Part shown: positions 22,242-29,856 of the stretch, one piece after another
Numbering within the stretch: position 1 is the first letter of the stretch
Layout of the letters: each line of letters opens with the position of its first letter
Origin: Planctomycetota bacterium
GTDB lineage: Bacteria; Planctomycetota; UBA1135; UBA2386
Length of the DNA stretch: 49,949 bases
Reading direction: 5' to 3'
Assembly (NCBI GenBank): GCA_016793265.1
Contig: JAEUHT010000186.1
Coordinates: 1 to 49,949 of the forward strand
Notes under the pieces: generated by a model
The model's input: the letters and a program-made list of their open reading frames with translations, nothing else
Told to the model about the DNA's origin: nothing
The model's database searches: none
Translations under genes and position numbers: made by a program

Positions 22242-22287
22242 GGGGTGGCACGATGCAGGCGCGACGAAGCACCAGGCTCGCCACCCC
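22242..22287. terminator. Inverted repeat between convergent genes
   Basis: GGGGTGGC (22242-22249) and GCCACCCC (22280-22287) are complementary with 30 bases between. The repeat lies in the 106-base gap between two convergent genes and could stop transcription from either side. The long loop makes this uncertain. Confidence 0.25.
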
Positions 22288-22310
22288 GCCGGGTCGCGCT
22301 TCTGCGCCGC

Positions 22311-23165
22311 TCAGGTCAGGGCGAGGGCCAGCGCCGTGGTGATCGCGGCGAGCAGCGGCAGCAGCAGCACCGGCAGCAACCGCGGCCAAGGCAGCGGCTG
22401 CCAGGCGCCGTCGACGGGGCGCGGGCGCCCGGGCGTGAGATCGGGCAGGCAGGCGCGCGGCGCGGCCGGATCGTAGAGCACGAGGCGCGCGACCTTGTCG
22501 TCGCGGAACTCGGCGCGGTGCGACGACTCGGTGATGGTGCGCCGCGCTGCGTTGGCGTCGAGGAACGTGAACTCGAGCCGGTACACGCGCTGGTTGTTGA
22601 CGCGGGTGTTGGTGGCGCGGGTCGCGGTCAAGAGGCCCCACGCGGCGAGGCCATCACGCAGCAGCGCGAGCCGCCGGCGGTTCGCCAGCGCGCCGCCGGC
22701 GATCAGCAGCAGCGCGAGTGCGGGCAGCACGAGCACGAAGGCGACCCCAGCCGGCAACGGCGCCGCGCGCATGCCGCAGAGCCGCGCCACGCTGCCGTCA
22801 CCCGCCGCGAACTCGACGACCACGGTGGCGCCAGGCGGCGGCGGTGGCGAAGTCGTGTAGCTGCTGCCGGCGTGGCTCTGCTGGTCGATCTGGAAGCGGA
22901 AGTCGACCCGCGACACGGTCTGGCTGTTCAGCCGCAGCGGCAGCCGTTCGCTGCGGAGCACCGTGCCCGGCGCCGTCTGCAGCGGCCCGGCGAAGCGCGC
23001 GGCGGTGGCGAACTCGCTGTAGCGCAGCATGCCCACGGTCAGCGGCGCGCCGAGCGCCAGCATCACGAAGCCGATGGTCGGGAAGACGCCGCCGAACAGC
23101 ACCCTGAGGCGCAGGCTCGTCGGCACGTGGCGCGGTGGCGCAACGAGCTCTGGGCTGTCGACCAT
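22311..23165 (-). CDS. DUF3592-like membrane protein
   Basis: The product has 284 residues from the ATG at 23165. It carries about four hydrophobic segments: near residues 22-48, 165-185 and a C-terminal stretch (LLPVLLLPLLAAITTALALAL). Between them are two beta-rich soluble parts, with RVDFRFQIDQQSH and YRLEFTFLDANAARR, that resemble the repeated extracytoplasmic domain of DUF3592 proteins. Function is unknown. It is divergent from the helicase gene, whose likely start is 238 bases away. Confidence 0.6.
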   Translation of the reverse strand: MVDSPELVAPPRHVPTSLRLRVLFGGVFPTIGFVMLALGAPLTVGMLRYSEFATAARFAGPLQTAPGTVLRSERLPLRLNSQTVSRVDFRFQIDQQSHAGSSYTTSPPPPPGATVVVEFAAGDGSVARLCGMRAAPLPAGVAFVLVLPALALLLIAGGALANRRRLALLRDGLAAWGLLTATRATNTRVNNQRVYRLEFTFLDANAARRTITESSHRAEFRDDKVARLVLYDPAAPRACLPDLTPGRPRPVDGAWQPLPWPRLLPVLLLPLLAAITTALALALT

Positions 23166-23402
23166 GCCGCGACGATGCACCGCCGCCGCGGCCGCGCAAG
23201 CGGGTTCCGCCGGTTCGTGGTTGGTGCGCACGCAGCGCGGCGAAATCCGGGCAGCAGATGATTGCGCGGCGACCGTCGCGGCGCTCCGTTGGCGCGGCAA
23301 CCGAGTTCCCGCCATGTCCGCCGCCGCCAGCCTCTCGTCCGCCACCCGCCCGCCGCGCGCCGATCGTGGCCCGCGCCGCCGCCGTTCGTCGCGAGGCCGC
23401 GC

Positions 23403-25148
23403 TTGCAGCTGACGCTCGAACAGCGCCTGCTGCGCTTCCTCGGCCGGGAAGAGCGCGACGAGCAGCGCACGCACCGGGAGCTGCGCGCGCAGCCGATCGA
23501 GCTGCGGGTGCTCGAAGGCGAGTGCATCCACGGCGCCGTGCTGCGCGCCGAGGAGAACGGCGCCTACGTGTTCACGGTCGCCGACAACAACTCGAAGTTC
23601 CGCGCCGGGGATCCGCTGCTGTGTGGTGACGGCGTCGACCTCGACCGCGCCGCGCCGCTCGCCTACGGCAGCTACGACGCACGCACCGGCGAGCTGCGAT
23701 GTGATCCCGACCCGTTCGTGCGCGACCAGGAGATCGACCTGGAGATCGGTCGCAGCTACGTGCTCGACCGGCGGCCGTTCGGCCTCTCGGGGCGGCTGCG
23801 CGACGCTGTGCGGGCGGCGTTCGCGACGCCGTGGTTGGCGAACGTGCTCGAAGGCCGTCACGAGGTGAAGCGCGCCGCGGCGCGGCACGAGCGTGCGCTG
23901 GCCAGGCTCGCCGGGGCGGGCCTCAACCCGGCGCAGGTCGCCGCCGGCGCCGCCGCCATCGCCACCGAGAGCCTGGCGCTCGTGCAGGGGCCGCCCGGAA
24001 CCGGCAAGACGCGGCTGCTCGCCGCCGTGGTCGCGAGCCTGTGCGCCGCCGGCTGCCGCATCGCCTTGTGCGCCTACACGCACCGCGCCGTGGACAACGC
24101 GCTGCTGGCGCTGCGTCGCGTCGCGCCAGACCTGCCGTTGGTGAAGCTCGACTCGTCGTCGAGCGACAACAAGCAGGAGCTGCGGGCGGCGCGCGTAGCG
24201 CTGGTCGACGCGCGGCGCGCCCGGCCGCCGGAGAAGGGCGTGGTCGTCGCCGGCACCTGCTTCCAGATCGGCAAGCTCGCCGATCGTGAGCGCTTCCACT
24301 ACACGGTGTTCGACGAAGCGGGCCAGCTGCCGATCCCGCACGCGCTGCCGGGCATGTTGCGCGCGCAGCGGTGGTTGTTCTTCGGCGACCACCAGCAACT
24401 GCCGCCGGTGGTGACGACGTCGCGCGCCGACCGCGCCGCCGCGGTGTCGATCTTCGAGCACCTGCACGCGCACTACGGCGCCGACCTGCTCGACACGACC
24501 TATCGCATGAACGACGGCGTCTGCCGCGTCGTCAGCGAGGCGTTCTACGGCGGTCGCCTGCGCGCGGCGCCCGAGGCGGCGGCGCGCTGCATGCCGTTCG
24601 CGGCCGGTGGCCGGCTCGACGACGTGCTCGACCCGGCGCGGCCGGTGGTGTGGTTGCGCATCGATCATCAGCAGCCGGGGCAGCGCTCGGTCGAAGAGGC
24701 CAACGCGGTCGCCGACGTCGTCGAGGACCTGCTGCGGCGCCATGGCGTGCCGGCGGCCGAGATCGCGGTGATCGCGCCGTTCCGCGCGCAGGTGCGGCAG
24801 CTGCGAACGGCGATCCAGCACAAGGCCCTGCCCGGCACCGCCGAGCTCGTCGTCGACACCGTCGAACGCATCCAAGGGCAGGAACGTGAGGTCGTCGTGG
24901 TGTCGTTGACGGCCGGTGACCCCGCCGAGTCGAAGGGCCGCGGCGCCTTCCATCTGTCCCTCAATCGCCTCAACGTCGCGTTGTCGCGCGCGCGCACCAA
25001 GGCCGTGCTCGTCGCCAGCGCTTACGCCTTCCGCGCCCTGCCGCACGATGCCGACGGTCTGCGCATGGCGTCGCGCTGCAAGGAAGTGCGCGACCGCATG
25101 AGCTGCGTCGACCTGACCCGGCTCTACGTCGTCGATCCCTCTGCATGA
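23403..25148 (+). CDS. DNA2/NAM7 (Upf1-like) SF1 helicase
   Basis: The product has 581 residues if the TTG at 23403 is used; the open frame runs further upstream but codes an Arg/Pro-rich stretch that looks non-coding. The N-terminal ~170 residues include a beta-barrel-like region. The helicase core shows Walker A GPPGTGKTR (from residue 196), motif Ia AYTHRAVDNALL, Walker B as VFDEAGQLP (D304, E305), motif III GDHQQLPPVV, motif IV/V FRAQVRQLR, VDTVERIQGQE and motif VI LNVALSRARTK. These are features of SF1B Upf1/Dna2-type helicases that move 5'-3' on nucleic acid. It probably works with the RecB-like nuclease at 17448-18854. A small membrane protein gene overlaps its end (ATGA). Confidence 0.87.
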   Translation: MQLTLEQRLLRFLGREERDEQRTHRELRAQPIELRVLEGECIHGAVLRAEENGAYVFTVADNNSKFRAGDPLLCGDGVDLDRAAPLAYGSYDARTGELRCDPDPFVRDQEIDLEIGRSYVLDRRPFGLSGRLRDAVRAAFATPWLANVLEGRHEVKRAAARHERALARLAGAGLNPAQVAAGAAAIATESLALVQGPPGTGKTRLLAAVVASLCAAGCRIALCAYTHRAVDNALLALRRVAPDLPLVKLDSSSSDNKQELRAARVALVDARRARPPEKGVVVAGTCFQIGKLADRERFHYTVFDEAGQLPIPHALPGMLRAQRWLFFGDHQQLPPVVTTSRADRAAAVSIFEHLHAHYGADLLDTTYRMNDGVCRVVSEAFYGGRLRAAPEAAARCMPFAAGGRLDDVLDPARPVVWLRIDHQQPGQRSVEEANAVADVVEDLLRRHGVPAAEIAVIAPFRAQVRQLRTAIQHKALPGTAELVVDTVERIQGQEREVVVVSLTAGDPAESKGRGAFHLSLNRLNVALSRARTKAVLVASAYAFRALPHDADGLRMASRCKEVRDRMSCVDLTRLYVVDPSA

Positions 25149-25408
25149 AGAACCGTGAAGCTCCGCCGTTCTCCCTGCTGGCCGAAATTGCCGGCTGGTA
25201 TGGGACGTTCGCCATCGTCGGCGCCTATGCGCTCAACTCGTTCGCCGTGCTCGCCACCGCCGATCGCAGCTACCAACTGCTCAATCTCACCGGTGCGCTC
25301 GGCGTCGCCTGGGTCTGCTGGCGCAAACGCACCTGGCAGGCGTTCTGGCTCGAGTCGGTGTGGGCCGCGATCGCGTGCGTAGCCCTGGCTCGGTCGATGT
25401 TCGCATGA
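25145..25408 (+). CDS. Small membrane protein, CBU_0592-like
   Basis: The product has 87 residues with three predicted hydrophobic segments (WYGTFAIVGAYALNSFAVL, LLNLTGALGVAWVCW and ESVWAAIACVALARSMF). The pattern, including a YALNSF motif in the first helix and the KRTWQAFWLE segment before the last, matches small CBU_0592-type membrane proteins found in many proteobacteria and planctomycetes. The function of that family is unknown. Its ATG overlaps the helicase stop codon, so the two are translated from one message. Confidence 0.7.
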   Translation: MKNREAPPFSLLAEIAGWYGTFAIVGAYALNSFAVLATADRSYQLLNLTGALGVAWVCWRKRTWQAFWLESVWAAIACVALARSMFA

Positions 25409-25440
25409 CGGGAGCCGGGGGCGCGGGTAGCGTCCTCGCC

Positions 25441-26718
25441 ATGTTGTTCACGTCAGCAGCCAACGCAGTCAGTCGGATTCGTTCGGACCAGCGGGTTTTT
25501 GTGCACGGTGGCGCCGCGACGCCGCAGGTGCTGTTGCGCGCGCTCGCCGCGCGTCACCACGAGCTGCGCAACGTCGAGCTCGTGCACCTGCATACCGAAG
25601 GCCCGGCGTCGTGTGCCGAGCCAGAGGTGCGCGAGAGTTTCCACGTCAACGCCCTGTTCCTCGGTGCCAACCTGCGCGACGCCGTCGCGCGCGGCAACGC
25701 CGACTACATCCCGGCCTTCCTCAGCGAGATGCCGGCGCTGTTCCGCAACAAGGTGCTGCCGCTCGACGTCGCCATGGTGCACGTCTCGCCGCCGGACAAG
25801 CACGGCTTCTGCTCGCTCGGCTGCGGCGTCGACATCGCGCGCGCGGCGGTCGATTCGGCCACCACGGTGATCGCACAGGTCAACCCGCGCATGCCGCGCA
25901 CGCACGGCGACGGGCTCGTGCACCACAGCCGCTTCGCTGCCGCCATCGGCATCGACGAGGAGATCCCCGCCCACGAACCGACCGAGATCGGCGACATCGA
26001 GGCGGCGATCGGCACGCACGCCGCGGGGTTGATCGAGGATGGCTCGACGCTGCAGATGGGCATCGGCGGCATCCCCGACGCCGTGTTGGCCTCGCTCGAC
26101 AACCACCGCGACCTGGGCATCCACACCGAGATGTTCTCCGATGGCGTGCTGCGGCTCGTCAACCGCGGGGTGATCACGGGGCGCTACAAGAAGGTGCACC
26201 CGGGCAAGCTCGTCGCCGGCTTCGCCATCGGTTCGCGCAAGCTCTACGACTTCATGGACGACAACCCGAACGTGGCGATGCTCGACATCGCCTACGTCAA
26301 CGACCCGACCGTGATCCGGCGCAACCCCAAGGTCGTCGCCATCAACAGCGCGATCGAGATCGACTTGACCGGGCAGGTGTGCGCCGACTCGATCGGCACA
26401 CGCATGTGGTCGGGCGTCGGCGGTCAGATGGACTTCATGCGCGGCGCCTCGTTGTCGCCGGGCGGCAAGCCGATCATCGCCATGCGCGCGACCACGCGCC
26501 GCGGCGAGTCGCGCATCGTGCCGATGCTGAAGCCGGGCGCCGGCGTGGTGACGACCCGCGCGCACATGCACTGGGTGGTGACCGAGTTCGGCGCCGTCGA
26601 TCTGCGTGGCAAGAACCTGCGCCAGCGCGCCAAGGCGTTGATCTCGATCGCGCATCCAGACCACCAGGAAGCGCTCGATCGCGCCGCGCGCGAGCGTTTC
26701 CATCAGCTGCCGGACTGA
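25441..26718 (+). CDS. Acetyl-CoA hydrolase/transferase family protein (4-hydroxybutyrate-CoA transferase-like)
   Basis: The product has 425 residues. Both halves of the family are present: the N-terminal domain with QRVFVHGGAATPQVLL and the C-terminal domain with the conserved HTEMFSDG segment, whose glutamate forms the covalent CoA thioester intermediate. GIGGIPDAVL and VGGQMDFMRGAS also fit the family. It exchanges CoA between a carboxylate and acetyl-CoA, or hydrolyses acetyl-CoA; the closest well-known relatives act on 4-hydroxybutyrate. The acceptor is not deducible from its neighbours. Its 3' end overlaps the convergent WYL regulator gene by 16 bases. The ATG at 25441 lies 32 bases after the small membrane protein gene. 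Confidence 0.9.
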   Translation: MLFTSAANAVSRIRSDQRVFVHGGAATPQVLLRALAARHHELRNVELVHLHTEGPASCAEPEVRESFHVNALFLGANLRDAVARGNADYIPAFLSEMPALFRNKVLPLDVAMVHVSPPDKHGFCSLGCGVDIARAAVDSATTVIAQVNPRMPRTHGDGLVHHSRFAAAIGIDEEIPAHEPTEIGDIEAAIGTHAAGLIEDGSTLQMGIGGIPDAVLASLDNHRDLGIHTEMFSDGVLRLVNRGVITGRYKKVHPGKLVAGFAIGSRKLYDFMDDNPNVAMLDIAYVNDPTVIRRNPKVVAINSAIEIDLTGQVCADSIGTRMWSGVGGQMDFMRGASLSPGGKPIIAMRATTRRGESRIVPMLKPGAGVVTTRAHMHWVVTEFGAVDLRGKNLRQRAKALISIAHPDHQEALDRAARERFHQLPD

Positions 26719-27734
26719 CGGCGGCGGCGGCGCGCGTGGCGCCGCAGGCCCGTCGGCAACGTGCCGGGCGGCTGCCCGCGCAGCGGCGTCCAGCGATGCC
26801 ACTGCCGCCAGGAGTCGGGCAGGTCGGGCAGCTCGGCCTGCGCGATGGCGCAACGGAACACGTCCTCCACACACGGGTCGTGCGGCGTGCCGTCGAGCGC
26901 ACCCATACGTTGCCACAGCTCGCGCGGATCCTGGCCACGCAGTTGCTCGACGCGGTGGATGCCGAGCCGCAGCAGGTCGCCCGCGGTGGCCTTGCCGACC
27001 GAACCGAGCCGCTGCAGTTCGCGGCGCGCCTGCCGTTCGTCGACCGGCTGCGTTGGCTCGGCGCGCACGCGGCTCAGGAAGTCCTCGAGCCGGCGGCCGG
27101 CTTCGGCGGTGAAGGTGCGCTCGCGGACCTCGCAGTCGTCGATGCGATCGACGCGGAACGAGCGGAAGTCCGCGCGCAGCTCGCACCACGCCACCAGCGT
27201 CCAGGTGCGCCCCCAGTAGAACAGGCCGAGCGGCCGCACGTCGCGGCGGCTCCGGCGGCCGTCTTCGTCGACGTAGGCGAAGCTCACCACGCGCGCGGCC
27301 TCGAGCGCCTCCCGCAGCTGCAGCAGCGGGCCCTGGCCGTTGCGGAACAGGTGAAAGTCCGGCGCGAACAGGCGGCTCGTGGTCAGCCGCTCGGCCAGCG
27401 CCGGCGGCAGCACGTTCTCGATGCGCGACAGGGCGCTGCGCGCGGCGCGGGCGAGCTGGTCGTCGCCCCAGCTCTGCACCATGCGCGCGCCGAGCACGAG
27501 CGCCTCGATCTCGGTGTTGCCGAACATCAGCGGCGGCAGCTCGAAGTGCCGCGGCAGCGCGTAGCCGACGCCGGCCTCGCCTTGGATCGGCACGCCGCTG
27601 CGGCCGAGGTCCTCGACGTCGCGGTAGATCGTGCGCACCGACACCTGCAGCTCGCGCGCGAGGTCGGCGGCGGTCGTCGCGCGGGCGCGGCGCAGCAACT
27701 GCACGATCTGGAACAAACGGTCGGCGCGGCGCAT
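26703..27734 (-). CDS. YafY-type WYL transcriptional regulator fused to a Cdd1-like helix-hairpin-helix domain
   Basis: The product has 343 residues. Residues 1-60 are a winged helix (TTAADLARELQVSVRTIYRD), as in YafY regulators. A WYL domain follows at about 135-225 (FYWGRTWTLVAWCELRADFR with the RVDRI segment). From about 240 to 320 there is an added domain with LQRLGSVGKATAGDLLRLGI, WQRMGALDGTPHDPCVEDVF, which resembles Cdd1 (pathogenicity locus), a helix-hairpin-helix protein of unknown function. WYL proteins bind nucleic acids or small ligands and regulate nearby genes. The upstream glyoxalase-fold gene ends seven bases before this start, so the pair forms an operon. The C-terminus is Arg-rich. 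The start ATG is well placed relative to the HTH domain. Confidence 0.83.
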   Translation of the reverse strand: MRRADRLFQIVQLLRRARATTAADLARELQVSVRTIYRDVEDLGRSGVPIQGEAGVGYALPRHFELPPLMFGNTEIEALVLGARMVQSWGDDQLARAARSALSRIENVLPPALAERLTTSRLFAPDFHLFRNGQGPLLQLREALEAARVVSFAYVDEDGRRSRRDVRPLGLFYWGRTWTLVAWCELRADFRSFRVDRIDDCEVRERTFTAEAGRRLEDFLSRVRAEPTQPVDERQARRELQRLGSVGKATAGDLLRLGIHRVEQLRGQDPRELWQRMGALDGTPHDPCVEDVFRCAIAQAELPDLPDSWRQWHRWTPLRGQPPGTLPTGLRRHARRRRRQSGS

Positions 27735-27741
27735 GGCTGGC

Positions 27742-28140
27742 TCACTTCGAATGGGCGGCGAACTCGGGCGTCATCGGGATCGGGTGGTGGATCGACACCA
27801 CGATGCCGTTCGGATCGACGACCGTGAAGCGGCGGCTGCCCCACGGCATGTCGGCCAGCTCGTCGCGGATCGTGAGGCCGGCCCGGCGCAGGCGCGCGCA
27901 TTCGGCGTCGGCGTCGGCGACACGCAGCGACAGCCAGGCGCCGGCGCCAGCGAAGGGCTCCGGCGCGTCGGCGTCGGGCTGCATGAAGCCGAGCTCGGGG
28001 GCGTCCGCGGCCCCGGTGCGCACCCCGAGATAGGCGGGGTGGTCGAAGCTGAGCTGGCAGCCGAGCTGCTCGATCCAGAAGTGGCGGGTCGCGGCCATGC
28101 GGTCGGTGGCGAAGATGGGGACGATCTGCGTGCTGTTCAT
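27742..28140 (-). CDS. Glyoxalase/bleomycin-resistance (VOC) family protein
   Basis: The product has 132 residues with the usual paired beta-alpha-beta-beta-beta modules of VOC proteins: an N-terminal half starting TQIVPIFATDRMAATRHFW and a C-terminal half ending VVDPNGIVVSIHHP. The closing PNG motif is typical. Members are metal-dependent lyases, dioxygenases or antibiotic-binding proteins; the metal ligands cannot be assigned securely. It is seven bases upstream of the WYL regulator in the same orientation, a pairing seen commonly for YafY-type regulators. An alternative ATG lies 12 bases upstream (MLPRMNSTQ). Confidence 0.78.
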   Translation of the reverse strand: MNSTQIVPIFATDRMAATRHFWIEQLGCQLSFDHPAYLGVRTGAADAPELGFMQPDADAPEPFAGAGAWLSLRVADADAECARLRRAGLTIRDELADMPWGSRRFTVVDPNGIVVSIHHPIPMTPEFAAHSK

Positions 28141-28177
28141 GCGCGGCAGCATGGACAGGGCTGCTGACAGCGTGCTG

Positions 28178-29758
28178 TCAGCAGGGTTCGGTGAGCAGTT
28201 GGGCGAGCAGCTCGACGAGCAGGGTGGCGGTCGGGCGGCGGCCATCGAGGCGCAGCAGCGACGGACCTTCGGCTGCCGTCGGCGGGACGAAGCTCGTGTG
28301 CCGGCGCGCCGTGATCGAGGGGCCGGCGTCGCTGACGTTGCCCGGAGCGGCCACCCTCGCTGCGGCGCGCGCGGCGGCGGTGGAGGTGTCGACGTCGAGC
28401 CAGACGAACGTCGGCCGGGCGCCGGCGGCGACGGCCGCGCGCACCGCCGCTTCGCGCCGCGCCGCCTCGGCGAAGTGGCCGTCGAGCAGCACGACGGCCT
28501 CGCCGCCGCGGGTCGAAGCCGCCGCGTCGGTGCACAGATGATCGTAGGTGCGGTCGGAGAACGCCGTGGTGTAGTGCTCGGGCCGCGCCGGTGCGGTCGG
28601 CAACAGCCCGGCGAGCCGCTTGCGTACGACGTCGCTGTTGTGATGCGGCCAACCAGTGGCGGCGTGCAGCGCGGCGGCGAGCGAGCTCTTGCCGCTGGCG
28701 GGCGGGCCGAGGATCACGAGCCAGCGCGGCGGCGGCGCTTCGAGCAGGAACGCGGCGGCGAGCTGCAGGTGTTGGTGGGCCGAGCCACGCGCGCCGTCGC
28801 GGTCGGCCTGGCCGAGTTCGGGCTCGGCGGCGGCCAGCGCGGCGACCTTGGCCCGCACCATTGCGCGGTAGCTGCAGAGCGTCGGCAGCAGCGTCAGCAG
28901 TTCACCGTCGCCGCGCGCCGCGGCGTAGGCGTTCGCGAAGGCGCGGGCGAGGCCCGGGGCCCGGCGGTAGCGCAGGTCCATCACCAGGAACGCGACCTCG
29001 GTGGCGACGTCGCCGATCCGGAACGCCGGTTCGAACTCGATGCAGTCGTAGAGCACCGGCGGCGTGGTCATGCAGACGTTGCGTGTGTGCAGGTCGCCGT
29101 GGCCGTCGACGACGAGGCCGCGCGCGGCGCGCTGGCGCAGCGTCGGCAGCAGGCTGGCGAACGCGGCGGCGCTGCGCCGTTCGAGCGCGTCGAGCAGCGA
29201 GGTCGGCAGCCCGTGGCCGGCGATCGTGCGCAGCTCGGTGAAGTTGGCGGTGGCGAACCGCTGCAGCCGGTCCGGATCACCGATCGCCGCCGTGCTCGCA
29301 TCGTGCACCGCGGCGTCGTGGAAGCGCGCGACCTGTTGCGCCAGCGCCTCGATCTCGGTGACCGTCACCCGGCCATCGTGCACGAGCACGTCGAGCATGC
29401 GTTCGGCCGGCAGCCGCCGCATCACCACCGCGACGTCGAGGTCGTGCGGGCCGTCGTCGTCGCCGAGCGCCGCGAAGCGCAGGGCCCCACCGGCGTCCCG
29501 CCGCAGCGCGGCGGTGCCGAGGTAGACCCCGGGGCAGGCGCGGCCGTTGAGCCGCACCTCGTCGCGGCACGCCTGCCGCCGCGCCGCCAGCGGCGCGAAG
29601 TCGACGAACGGCAACGTCATCGCCTTCTTGAGCTTGTAGACGAGCTCGCCGGCGAGGCAGACCACCGACAGGTGCGTCTGCACGAGCTGCACCGCGGCGG
29701 GCGCGTGCGGGAAGCACGCCGGCGCGGCCAGTTCGGGCAGCAGCCGTTCGGCCGTCAT
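28178..29758 (-). CDS. Two-domain kinase: aminoglycoside-phosphotransferase-like plus AAA/P-loop kinase
   Basis: The product has 526 residues. The N-terminal ~330 residues resemble COG2187-type aminoglycoside/choline-kinase-like proteins, with the catalytic-loop pattern DGHGDLHTRNV and a metal-site-like DCIEFEPAFRIGDVATEVAF block. The C-terminal domain is a P-loop kinase (LVILGPPASGKSSLAAAL, Walker A) of the zeta/AAA_33 type, with VFLDVD-like strand WLDVDTSTAAARAAARV. This domain order is well known in bacteria, but the substrate has not been determined. The ATG at 29758 overlaps the stop of the 33-residue membrane peptide gene upstream (ATGA). Function is inferred as phosphotransfer only. 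Confidence 0.8.
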   Translation of the reverse strand: MTAERLLPELAAPACFPHAPAAVQLVQTHLSVVCLAGELVYKLKKAMTLPFVDFAPLAARRQACRDEVRLNGRACPGVYLGTAALRRDAGGALRFAALGDDDGPHDLDVAVVMRRLPAERMLDVLVHDGRVTVTEIEALAQQVARFHDAAVHDASTAAIGDPDRLQRFATANFTELRTIAGHGLPTSLLDALERRSAAAFASLLPTLRQRAARGLVVDGHGDLHTRNVCMTTPPVLYDCIEFEPAFRIGDVATEVAFLVMDLRYRRAPGLARAFANAYAAARGDGELLTLLPTLCSYRAMVRAKVAALAAAEPELGQADRDGARGSAHQHLQLAAAFLLEAPPPRWLVILGPPASGKSSLAAALHAATGWPHHNSDVVRKRLAGLLPTAPARPEHYTTAFSDRTYDHLCTDAAASTRGGEAVVLLDGHFAEAARREAAVRAAVAAGARPTFVWLDVDTSTAAARAAARVAAPGNVSDAGPSITARRHTSFVPPTAAEGPSLLRLDGRRPTATLLVELLAQLLTEPC

Positions 29759-29856
29759 CGCAGCATCGCCAGCGCGAGGTAACCCGCGTAGAGCACGACC
29801 CCGAGCAGCACGCCGCCGCCGACCACGCGCAGCGCATGGCGTGTGGCGCGGCTCAT
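29755..29856 (-). CDS. Single-pass membrane peptide, 33 residues
   Basis: This tiny frame starts with ATG at 29856, overlapping the ligA stop codon by four bases, and ends with a TGA that overlaps the ATG of the kinase gene by four bases. It codes a basic N-terminus (MSRATRHALR) followed by one hydrophobic helix (VVGGGVLLGVVLYAGYLALA) and ends in MLR. Precise overlaps at both ends strongly suggest that it is translated. No family was recognised. It may anchor a partner to the membrane, or its translation may simply couple ligA to the kinase. Confidence 0.6.
   Translation of the reverse strand: MSRATRHALRVVGGGVLLGVVLYAGYLALAMLR

Noticed and set aside
23262..23402. N-terminal extension of the helicase
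   Set aside because: The stretch codes mostly Arg, Pro and Ala with no fold; the TTG at 23403 gives a normal helicase start.
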